The notes under the pieces: model-generated
Database searches by the model: none
The model's input: the letters and a program-made list of their open reading frames with translations, nothing else
Told to the model about the DNA's origin: nothing
Translations under genes and position numbers: made by a program
From: Segatella copri
Lineage (GTDB): Bacteria; Bacteroidota; Bacteroidia; Bacteroidales; Bacteroidaceae
NCBI RefSeq assembly: GCF_019249655.2
Contig: NZ_CP137558.1
Location: 87,501-93,148 of the forward strand
Reading direction: 5' to 3'
Length of the DNA stretch: 5,648 nt
Shown: one piece after another, positions 1 to 5,587 of the stretch
How the letters are laid out: each line of letters starts with the position of its first letter
Position numbering within the stretch: position 1 is the stretch's first letter

Positions 1-855
<855 letters not shown>

Positions 856-994
856 AAATATCATTTTTACTTCTTGCCTCATTGCTGAAGCAATCGGTGT
901 TTGTTGTCTGTACTTAGGACGAATATCCTTTTCGTTTATTGAAGCTTAGTAAACCTGACTTGTCAATTTCTTGACGGTTCGTTTCTTTTACCCA

Positions 995-1023
995 GTCAAC
1001 TTTCTTATTTCTAAGAAGTTAAC
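995..1023 (-). other. hairpin in the rRNA leader
   Basis: Read on the minus strand, an 11-bp stem (GTTAACTTCTT against AAGAAAGTTGAC) closes a 6-nt loop, with one G-T wobble and one bulged A. It lies about 140 nt upstream of the mature 16S end and downstream of boxA. There is no T-tract after it, so it looks like a structured leader element and not a terminator. Confidence 0.6.
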
Positions 1024-1058
1024 CGCTTCTTGTACTACTTGTCTGTTTATGTAAAATC

Positions 1059-1069
1059 TTTCAAAGAAC
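1059..1069 (-). promoter_or_regulatory. boxA-like rRNA antitermination element
   Basis: The minus strand reads GTTCTTTGAAA, close to the boxA motif of bacterial rRNA leaders, about 45 nt after the predicted transcription start and before the leader hairpins. BoxA RNA binds NusB/NusE to protect rRNA transcription from termination. The match to the motif and its position are seen; the function is inferred. Confidence 0.5.
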
Positions 1070-1115
1070 TCTTTCTTTAGTTGCTTAGAGAAAGCGTATT
1101 TCTCAAAAGCGAGTG

Positions 1116-1147
1116 CAAAAGTACTAACTATTTCCGAAACTGCCAAA
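1116..1147 (-). promoter_or_regulatory. rRNA operon promoter, Bacteroidota type
   Basis: On the minus strand the -7 element TACTTTTG (1116-1123) fits TAnnTTTG, and TTTG (1144-1147) lies 20 bp upstream as the -33 element. The region just upstream (1150-1195) is rich in A and T tracts and may act as an UP-like element. The start would fall near 1109. It is the only good promoter match upstream of the 16S gene in this window. Confidence 0.75.
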
Positions 1148-1230
1148 TGTTTCGAGGAAAAACTTTCATTTTTAGCCATATTTTAACAGTCTTAAACATT
1201 TAGAGGGCCTTAATATGCCATTTCTCATTA

Positions 1231-1295
1231 ATATATATATACGCACATATACGCATGACACATGCATACGCGTTACGTGCACCTGTGCATGCACA
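1231..1295. other. alternating purine-pyrimidine tract (Z-DNA/cruciform-prone)
   Basis: Alternation of purine and pyrimidine is unbroken over 1231-1257 (27 nt), 1258-1273 (16 nt), 1274-1282 (9 nt) and 1284-1295 (12 nt), with only phase slips between the runs. The left part is TA repeats mixed with ACGCAC; the right part ends in the perfect palindrome TGTGCATGCACA (1284-1295). Shorter alternating runs follow at 1306-1316 and 1328-1338. No gene is supported here. Such DNA can flip to Z-form or extrude under negative supercoiling, which arises behind polymerase leaving the rRNA promoter about 85 bp away. Confidence 0.6.
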
Positions 1296-1410
1296 ATTAC
1301 CTAAAGTGCATATACAGATGATCATCCACATACATGCAAAACTCCAGCACTGGCTGAAGTCCCACCATTCAAGCAAAAAATCTATACTTTTCAAAATGTA
1401 AAGAAATCAC

Positions 1411-1520
1411 ATATCTACGAAACTGTTTACCAAAAACTACGAAACCGTTTACCTAAATCTACGAAACCGTTTACCTAAATCTACGAAACCGTTTACCTAA
1501 ATCTACGAAACCGTTTACTT
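1411..1520 (+). repeat. five direct iterons at 22-bp period
   Basis: Five head-to-tail copies begin at 1414, 1436, 1458, 1480 and 1502, exactly 22 bp apart, so each lies about two helical turns from the next on the same DNA face. The core is TCTACGAAACCGTTTACCT, with spacers of about 3 bp (mostly AAA). Copy 1 has T for C in the middle (AAACTGTTT), copy 2 lacks the first T, and copy 5 ends ACTT; copies 3 and 4 are identical. Even phasing and tiny spacers fit binding sites for an initiator and exclude a CRISPR array. Confidence 0.9.
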
Positions 1521-1660
1521 CGAGCTTTGTAACTTATTGAAAATCAATATGTTGAAATTTCCGTAATTATAATAATAATCTAATTTATAATTATAAAAAG
1601 AAATTTACTTTTTTGAAGGAAAAATATAAAGTACTGATTACTAAATACTTATAAGAAGCC
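1521..1660. other. AT-rich stretch, candidate DNA unwinding element
   Basis: Directly right of the five-iteron array is about 140 bp made almost entirely of A and T, including a 14-bp palindrome TTTATAATTATAAA (1584-1597) and runs such as AATAATAATC. It is bounded on the right by an inverted iteron at 1661. Easily melted DNA beside phased iterons is typical of the unwinding element of iteron origins. No gene is seen here. Confidence 0.5.
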
Positions 1661-1682
1661 AGGTAAACGGTTTCGTAGATAT
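1661..1682 (-). repeat. single iteron, reverse orientation
   Basis: AGGTAAACGGTTTCGTAGA plus TAT is the exact reverse complement of the core in the five-copy array. It faces that array across the AT-rich stretch, so the unwinding candidate is flanked by convergent iterons. A CTGATAA-type motif lies to its right at 1711-1721 (minus strand). Confidence 0.85.
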
Positions 1683-1798
1683 GACAGGAGAGCAATGTAA
1701 AAATTACTTGTGTTTATCAGGCTTTTTAAGCATTTCCGCCCGGCAAATTCAGAAATATAAAGACTAACATGCAGCATATCAATAAGTTAGCGTAAACC

Positions 1799-1820
1799 AG
1801 GTAAACGATTTCGTAGATAT
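1799..1820 (-). repeat. single iteron, reverse orientation
   Basis: AGGTAAACGATTTCGTAGA plus TAT is a reverse-oriented copy with one change in the middle (GATTT in place of GGTTT). It starts a module that is repeated in similar form at 2028-2116: reverse iteron, spacer, forward iteron, 15-bp gap, CTGATAA motif. Confidence 0.85.
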
Positions 1821-1845
1821 AGAGGCTTTCATTGAGCATGAAGGC

Positions 1846-1887
1846 ATCTATGAAACCGCTTATCTATATCTACGAAACCATTTACTT
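1846..1887 (+). repeat. two forward iterons at 22-bp period, the first degenerate
   Basis: The copy starting at 1847 reads TCTATGAAACCGCTTATCT, with three differences from the core. The copy starting at 1869 reads TCTACGAAACCATTTACTT. Their starts are 22 bp apart, the same period as in the five-copy array, which supports the degenerate copy as a true decayed or weak iteron. The second copy is of the CCATTT type that dominates from here to the rep gene. Confidence 0.75.
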
Positions 1888-2027
1888 TAATAGATACAAC
1901 AACCTGATAATCAACATAATAAGGAAGTAATTATATATATAATAACCCCATCTTTTAATTATGACATATTTTTATGCTCGAAAGCAAAAAACATAATACG
2001 TTGAATATCAGTTGGTTAGTAAATACA

Positions 2028-2090
2028 AGGTAAATGGTTTCGTAGATATGCAAGCTTTTCCTACCATGATATCTACGAAACCATTTACCT
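2028..2090. repeat. perfect 22-bp inverted iteron pair
   Basis: A reverse iteron (2028-2049) and a forward iteron (2069-2090) are perfect reverse complements over 22 bp, separated by 19 bp (2050-2068). Both are of the CCATTT type. The pair could extrude as a cruciform or, in RNA, fold as a 22-bp hairpin. Two Rep monomers bound here would face in opposite directions, unlike those on the direct array. Confidence 0.9.
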
Positions 2091-2222
2091 GGAATGATAT
2101 AAACATCTGATAAACAGAGATATAGCGAAACATTTTTTTTGTGTTCTTTAAGAGTACTGTTTTTACATTTAAACGATTTTTGCGTTTGTAAAGTGTTGAA
2201 ATATAGAATGTTAGGTGTCTTG

Positions 2223-2244
2223 TGGTAAATGGTTTCGTAGATAT
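2223..2244 (-). repeat. rep-proximal iteron, reverse orientation
   Basis: GGTAAATGGTTTCGTAGA followed by TAT is a reverse copy of the CCATTT type; the usual leading A is replaced by T at 2223. It is the last iteron before the rep gene and sits only about 5 bp from the T-tract of the rep terminator. Confidence 0.85.
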
Positions 2245-2248
2245 AGCC

Positions 2249-2313
2249 CAAAAAAGTCGCAAATAAGAGCTATATAAAGCTATAATAAAGCCATATAAGC
2301 CATATTTGCGACT
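2249..2313 (-). terminator. rep transcription terminator (hairpin plus T-tract)
   Basis: On the minus strand AGTCGCAAATA (2303-2313) pairs perfectly with TATTTGCGACT (2255-2265), and the second arm runs straight into a run of six Ts. It begins 11 bp after the rep stop codon, the expected place for an intrinsic terminator. The loop is unusually long (37 nt) and holds repeated AGCTATA/AGCCATA units that can form extra inner pairing. It should shield the iterons from rep transcription. Confidence 0.7.
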
Positions 2314-2323
2314 CTTTATAGGT

Positions 2324-3559
2324 TTACCCCTCGTAGAAAGTTGGAGCGAAGGAGCCTACGCATTTAAAGTATTCCTGGGCAACTTTCTCCACTCCCAGTG
2401 TTTTGAGTAATCCAAAGTCTTCTTTTGAAGCCTTGACGCAGAACCTCTGATTTTTCATACCGAGGAATTTCACCCTCTTGAGTAAGGCTGCTTGTGAAGG
2501 ATCAATTATCATGGAGAGGAATTCTTTCCATTTGTCCTCCCCACCCTTTTCCATTTCTATCTTTGAATTTTCTGTCGTTGCTACATGGGCAAACAAGTCG
2601 CCCATTACAGGCTCCTTGCTCTGAGGCAGTCCTTGCTTATCCTTATCCAAGACATTGCCATTGATATGGGCTTTTCCCAAAGCAGTTCTCTTGATTTTGA
2701 ATATCAGTGCTTCAGGATTGCCTCTTGACTGTCCCCTCTTATATACGGGTGTACAGTCGGTGAACATGATATCAACCTTGTCTTCCTTGCTTAATTTGGC
2801 AAAATCTTCCTGCACCGCATCCAATACTTGCTTTTTAAACTGCGAGAATTTCGGATACTGTTCTTCTATAACAGTTCCGTCTTCTGCAATTTTAGCCATG
2901 CCCAGGTATTCCTTCAATTGCATGAATGGCACCTTTATGGTCATTTTCCCATTGTTTATTCCCATTTGGCGCAGTAAGAACAGATATATCCTAGGAGTGT
3001 TCTGCCTGCTTGCATATCGTGCAATCAAGGCGATATGATGGATGAATCCTTGGCTCATGTCGAAGGCATATTTGGCAACAACTGGGTCAATCTTCAGCTC
3101 AACCTCTCCTTTAGACCTGTCGTATGTGACACCCTGCTTGGTGGTATAACCATTGGTTACGATATCTTCTGTTATGTTAGAAAAGACGTGCTGTATGACG
3201 GCCTTGCCATCTATCTTGATTCTGACGCTGAAGTCCAGAAGTTCCTTCAGGGTTTTGCGCAGATCCTTATAGTGGCTTGATTCAATACCTAATTCATTCA
3301 ACTTCAGTTTGATTTTAGGTACATTCATGGCAACATGTTCTTTATCTACTTCAAACATATAGTCTGAGCGCAGATTACCTTTCTCACGCTTTTCGTTAAA
3401 GAATCTCGTTACATATTCCTGTAGATGCGAGCTTACGCAAAACAATATATGCTGTTGTGCGAGCGTACATTGTTTATCTATCTTTGTGAAGCTGAATGGA
3501 GTATTAATCCATTGTTCACCTGCATTGGGCTTTGCTATTTCCTTTTTTTTATCTGCCAT
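2324..3559 (-). CDS. Rep_3/RepB-family replication initiator protein
   Basis: This 411-residue protein has the two-winged-helix layout of iteron-binding plasmid initiators (Rep_3, Pfam PF01051). Domain 1 covers about residues 17-165, starting WINTPFSFTKI with a helix at 33-54. Domain 2 covers about 170-291: the NTPRIYLFLLRQMG helix (187-200), the LKEYLGM segment (215-221), a likely recognition helix YPKFSQFKKQVLDAV (235-249) and a basic wing ending KRGQ...ALIFKIKR (274-291). Such proteins bind iterons, melt the origin and recruit the replicative helicase. A linker leads to an extra C-terminal module (about 343-402) that I do not recognise. The ATG at 3559 is preferred because MADKKK is a typical polar start with a promoter 65 bp upstream; no Shine-Dalgarno is seen, normal for Bacteroidota. 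The gene is intact and runs toward the iterons. Family call is strong; origin function is inferred. Confidence 0.9.
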   Translation of the reverse strand: MADKKKEIAKPNAGEQWINTPFSFTKIDKQCTLAQQHILFCVSSHLQEYVTRFFNEKREKGNLRSDYMFEVDKEHVAMNVPKIKLKLNELGIESSHYKDLRKTLKELLDFSVRIKIDGKAVIQHVFSNITEDIVTNGYTTKQGVTYDRSKGEVELKIDPVVAKYAFDMSQGFIHHIALIARYASRQNTPRIYLFLLRQMGINNGKMTIKVPFMQLKEYLGMAKIAEDGTVIEEQYPKFSQFKKQVLDAVQEDFAKLSKEDKVDIMFTDCTPVYKRGQSRGNPEALIFKIKRTALGKAHINGNVLDKDKQGLPQSKEPVMGDLFAHVATTENSKIEMEKGGEDKWKEFLSMIIDPSQAALLKRVKFLGMKNQRFCVKASKEDFGLLKTLGVEKVAQEYFKCVGSFAPTFYEG

Positions 3560-3580
3560 ATCCGGTATCTTGTCTAAATG

Positions 3581-3608
3581 TACTTATGCTCTATATAAGT
3601 ACTTATAT
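3581..3608 (-). promoter_or_regulatory. palindromic operator candidate in the rep leader
   Basis: The perfect 16-bp palindrome ATATAAGTACTTATAT (3593-3608) lies between the rep promoter and the rep start codon. A further half-site TACTTAT at 3581-3587 forms an inverted repeat with ATAAGTA at 3595-3601. Initiators of this family often repress their own gene by binding as dimers to inverted repeats. Here the sequence does not resemble the iteron, so another regulator or an RNA role is also possible. Confidence 0.45.
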
Positions 3609-3623
3609 TCTATATATTTGTTG

Positions 3624-3654
3624 CAAAAGTAAGTAAAATACCTGATATTAGAAA
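3624..3654 (-). promoter_or_regulatory. rep promoter, Bacteroidota type
   Basis: On the minus strand TACTTTTG (3624-3631) fits the -7 consensus TAnnTTTG, and TTTC (3651-3654) lies exactly 19 bp upstream as a near-match to the -33 TTTG. The start would fall about 8 bp after the -7, near 3617, giving a leader of about 58 nt that contains the palindrome. This separates rep transcription from the upstream transporter gene. Confidence 0.65.
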
Positions 3655-3728
3655 ATATATCCACCTTTTTTTTATGTGAAGAGACAAAATCTTCAAGTTT
3701 TAACCAAAATATGACTCATGTTTTGCAT

Positions 3729-3774
3729 GCCATGCCTCCAGTTGCCATGCCTCCAGTTTACCAAGCCTCCAATT
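3729..3774 (-). repeat. 15-bp tandem repeat at the transporter 3' end
   Basis: Two identical 15-bp units (3729-3743 and 3744-3758) and a third with three differences (3760-3774) lie in tandem, with one extra base at 3759. On the minus strand the third unit encodes the last residues QLEAW of the transporter, and its changed last base creates the TAA stop (3758-3760). The other two units would encode the same LEAWQLEAW in a shifted frame, so the repeat once was or could become coding. Confidence 0.75.
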
Positions 3775-5200
3775 GATCGGCAATCTCTGGCATTTTATCC
3801 TTGGAGAACACAGGATTCTTGCCTTCCTTCTTCTGCTGTCGATAGTCTTGCAGCAGGAAAACGGCCTGGCGGGATAGCAAAACGATGGCCACAAGATTGC
3901 AGAGGGTAAGAAGCGCCATCGTGATGTCGGCAAAACTCCATGCAAAATCCAATGATACCACAGCACCAATCATCACCATCGCAGCTACGGCAAGGCGATA
4001 GATAAATACGCCCAGTTTGGAATCCTTGATATATCTCACGTTTGTCTCGCCATAATAATAGTTGCCGATGATACTGCTGAAGGCAAAGAGCCATATCATC
4101 ACAGCCACGAAAGGATTTCCGATGCTTCCTATCTCATGGGTCAGGGCATCCTGCGTGAGCTGGATACCATTGGATGCTGTGACGTCTACCCCACTCACCA
4201 GGATGATGAATGCCGTGCAGGAACATACCACCAGGGTATCCGTAAACACGCCCAGAGCCTGGATGAGTCCCTGCTTCACCGGATGGCTCACCGTGGCCGC
4301 CGCAGCCGCATTAGGAGCACTACCCTCGCCTGCCTCATTGCTGAACAGGCCTCGCTTGATGCCCTGTATCACCGTTACGCCAAGCACTCCGCCCGCTGCC
4401 TGATTGAATCCGAAGGCATTCTCCACAATGGTGAGCAATACCTGAGGCAGGCAGGTGATGTTCCAGATTACTACGCCCACGGCTATCAGGAGATAGATGA
4501 TTGCCATCACTGGAACCACCGTGGAAGAAAACTTAGCCACTCGCTGGATACCGCCGAAGATGATGAGCAGCGTGAGCAGCGTGAGCACGATGCCCATGGT
4601 GGCAGGATCGATACCGAAGGCCTTCTGCCATGCCAGACAGATGGTGTTGCTCTGCACGGAATTATAGGCAAAACCGAAGGTGATGATCATCAGCACGGCA
4701 AAGAGGATACCCATCCATCCCTTGCCCAATCCATACTTCATATAATAGGCAGGTCCGCCATAGAAGGAAGTCTTGCCCTTGCGCTTGTAAAGCTGGGCAA
4801 GCGTAGATTCTATGAAGGCTGATGCGGAACCCAGCAAAGCCAGCACCCACATCCAGAACACGGCTCCCGGACCACCGACGCTGATGGCTGTGGCCACACC
4901 CGCAAGATTACCCGTACCGATTCTGCTTGCCAGTGCCACCACGAATGCCTGGAAGGAAGAGATGTGCTTCATCTCGCCATCCACCTTCACATCCATCGAC
5001 AGCTCATCCTGTCCTATCTCGTCGGGCTGAACCTTATCGGGATGGAGCAGCAGCCTCACCATCTCCCTGATGAGACGAAACTGAACGAAACGGGTTCGCC
5101 AAGTGAAAAACACGGCACAGCATATCAAAACGGCAATGATGATATACGACCAGAGAAAATCGCTAACCTGAACAAAGATGTTCTGAATTGAATCTATCAT
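3758..5200 (-). CDS. sodium:alanine/glycine symporter (AGCS family)
   Basis: This 480-residue inner-membrane protein takes up a small neutral amino acid, probably alanine or glycine, together with Na+ (or H+). Family hallmarks are clear: RIGTGNLAGVATAI (93-106), GGPAYYM (148-154), RGLFSNEAGEGSAPNAAAAA (283-302) and FAFSSIIGNYYYGETN (372-387). About eleven hydrophobic segments are visible, near 15-33, 84-106, 113-131, 163-181, 202-218, 228-248, 270-286, 311-337, 362-383, 398-417 and 425-443. The hydrophilic loop at 53-80 is fairly long and acidic. Length is normal for the family. The ATG at 5200 is preferred: the protein starts as family members do, just before the first membrane segment. The C-terminal tail (444-480) is polar and ends inside a tandem repeat. 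It is transcribed alone, as far as seen. Base composition looks richer in GC than the rep region. Exact substrate cannot be read from sequence. Confidence 0.95.
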   Translation of the reverse strand: MIDSIQNIFVQVSDFLWSYIIIAVLICCAVFFTWRTRFVQFRLIREMVRLLLHPDKVQPDEIGQDELSMDVKVDGEMKHISSFQAFVVALASRIGTGNLAGVATAISVGGPGAVFWMWVLALLGSASAFIESTLAQLYKRKGKTSFYGGPAYYMKYGLGKGWMGILFAVLMIITFGFAYNSVQSNTICLAWQKAFGIDPATMGIVLTLLTLLIIFGGIQRVAKFSSTVVPVMAIIYLLIAVGVVIWNITCLPQVLLTIVENAFGFNQAAGGVLGVTVIQGIKRGLFSNEAGEGSAPNAAAAATVSHPVKQGLIQALGVFTDTLVVCSCTAFIILVSGVDVTASNGIQLTQDALTHEIGSIGNPFVAVMIWLFAFSSIIGNYYYGETNVRYIKDSKLGVFIYRLAVAAMVMIGAVVSLDFAWSFADITMALLTLCNLVAIVLLSRQAVFLLQDYRQQKKEGKNPVFSKDKMPEIADQLEAW

Positions 5201-5202
5201 TT

Positions 5203-5226
5203 TTTATCTGCTAATTTATCTGCTAA
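5203..5226 (-). repeat. 12-bp tandem repeat in the transporter leader
   Basis: TTTATCTGCTAA occurs twice in perfect tandem (5203-5214 and 5215-5226), followed by a partial ATATCTG, right next to the transporter start codon (5198-5200). On the minus strand it reads TTAGCAGATAAA twice, in the stretch that ribosomes would contact. It may have arisen by slippage; copy number could affect translation. Confidence 0.7.
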
Positions 5227-5254
5227 ATATCTGTATATATTATCTTTCCGGCTG

Positions 5255-5262
5255 CAAAATTA
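5255..5262 (-). promoter_or_regulatory. transporter promoter, -7 element
   Basis: On the minus strand TAATTTTG (5255-5262) fits the Bacteroidota -7 consensus, placing the start near 5248 and the leader at about 48 nt. No good -33 TTTG is found 19-20 bp upstream. In its place, two near-identical 10-bp units, GGGCCATAAT and GGGCAATAAT (5283-5302, plus-strand reading), occupy the -33 zone and just upstream, so an activator may be needed. Confidence 0.5.
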
Positions 5263-5282
5263 CTAATTTTCTCTCAATAAAC

Positions 5283-5302
5283 GGGCCATAATGGGCAATA
5301 AT
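5283..5302. repeat. 10-bp tandem repeat upstream of the transporter promoter
   Basis: GGGCCATAAT (5283-5292) and GGGCAATAAT (5293-5302) differ at one base. They lie about 20-40 bp upstream of the transporter -7 box, one helical turn apart, a plausible site for a regulator. Only the repeat itself is seen. Confidence 0.4.
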
Positions 5303-5392
5303 CGGAGGAAATAGCTTATAATTTTGTCGCAGATACTTAGTTCAGCCATCTGAAGGCATACTTTTCATGCGTTTTAAAGCCCTTTTTAGAAG

Positions 5393-5470
5393 TCTGCAAA
5401 CATGTTTGCATGTTTGCATGTTTGCTTGCAAGCATGTTTGTTAACCTACATGTTTGCATGTTTGTTAACC
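5393..5470. repeat. 8-bp periodic repeat cluster, left
   Basis: CATGTTTG starts at 5401, 5409, 5417, 5433, 5449 and 5457, all in the same 8-bp register; the skipped slots hold CTTGCAAG (5425) and TTAACCTA (5441). The cluster opens with the 16-bp palindrome TGCAAACATGTTTGCA (5395-5410), contains the palindrome TGCTTGCAAGCA (5423-5434), and has CATGTTTGTTAACC twice, 24 bp apart (5433 and 5457). It lies in the intergenic region between the leftward transporter and a rightward promoter. It is not coding. Confidence 0.85.
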
Positions 5471-5514
5471 CGCATATTGAAAGCATTTATACTGAAAACC
5501 AATATATTAGTAAT

Positions 5515-5586
5515 TCTGCAAACATGTTTGCATGCTTGCATCCAAACATGTTTGTGTGTTTGCATGCAAACATTTCGGCATATTTT
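5515..5586. repeat. 8-bp periodic repeat cluster, right
   Basis: The cluster opens with the same 20 bases as the left one (5515-5534 equals 5393-5412). It continues in an 8-bp register from 5523: CATGTTTG, CATGCTTG, CATCCAAA, CATGTTTG, TGTGTTTG, CATGCAAA, CATTTCGG, CATATTTT, fading to the right. Perfect palindromes are TGCAAACATGTTTGCA (5517-5532), CAAACATGTTTG (5543-5554) and TGTTTGCATGCAAACA (5557-5572). It ends just before the rightward promoter. Confidence 0.8.
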
Positions 5587-5587
5587 C

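Larger units (their letters stand above)
856..1109 (-). other. rRNA operon leader (precursor 5' region)
   Basis: About 250 nt lie between the predicted transcription start (near 1109) and the mature 16S end. On the minus strand this leader carries a boxA-like element and three short hairpins: 995-1023, 962-975 (5-bp stem GTCAA/TTGAC closed by a GAAA tetraloop) and 881-894 (5-bp stem ATTGC/GCAAT). Such leaders normally act in antitermination and in processing of the 16S precursor. The 3' half of the processing stem would lie beyond the window, so it cannot be verified. No protein gene is supported here. Confidence 0.75.
1411..2320. other. candidate iteron-type replication origin region
   Basis: This 0.9-kb region has no credible protein gene and holds twelve copies of one iteron, AT-rich spacers and, at its right edge, the terminator of an adjacent Rep_3-family initiator gene. 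Five phased iterons (1414-1520) sit beside a strongly AT-rich stretch (1521-1660), the classic arrangement of iteron origins in which Rep binding melts a neighbouring unwinding element. Seven more copies in mixed orientation fill 1661-2244 and could titrate Rep or pair origins (handcuffing). Unusually, the iterons lie downstream of the rep gene, not between its promoter and another element. The link between this Rep and these iterons is inferred from adjacency. Confidence 0.65.

Noticed and set aside
988..1179. Minus-strand open frame of 63 codons upstream of the 16S gene
   Set aside because: Its start is upstream of the predicted rRNA transcription start, and the frame runs through the promoter, boxA and leader hairpin; no family recognised.
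1200..1394. Minus-strand open frame of 64 codons
   Set aside because: Made largely of the alternating purine-pyrimidine tract, giving a Cys- and Met-rich low-complexity peptide with no promoter or family match.
1411..1520. Possible CRISPR array
   Set aside because: Spacers are only about 3 bp and near identical, the units are short, and copies occur in both orientations elsewhere; no cas gene.
2028..2090. Possible miniature transposable element with 22-bp terminal inverted repeats
   Set aside because: The same sequence occurs as phased direct repeats and single copies throughout the locus, so the arms are iterons; no target-site duplication noticed.
1955..2262. Two overlapping minus-strand open frames of 98 and 84 codons
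   Set aside because: They read through the iterons, which produce repeated YETIY and STKPFT peptides; a by-product of repeats, not genes.
2655..3280. Plus-strand open frames antisense to rep
   Set aside because: Shadows of the rep coding frame; the Rep family match settles the strand.
3677..3695. 6-bp hairpin TGAAGA/TCTTCA as terminator of the transporter
   Set aside because: No T-tract follows it on the minus strand, and the stem is short; not convincing.
3795..5191. Several plus- and minus-strand open frames inside the transporter gene
   Set aside because: Out-of-frame or antisense shadows of the clear AGCS symporter.
5319..5326. Plus-strand TAATTTTG as a further rightward promoter
   Set aside because: No -33 element at 19-20 bp upstream, and a better promoter is at 5588-5618.
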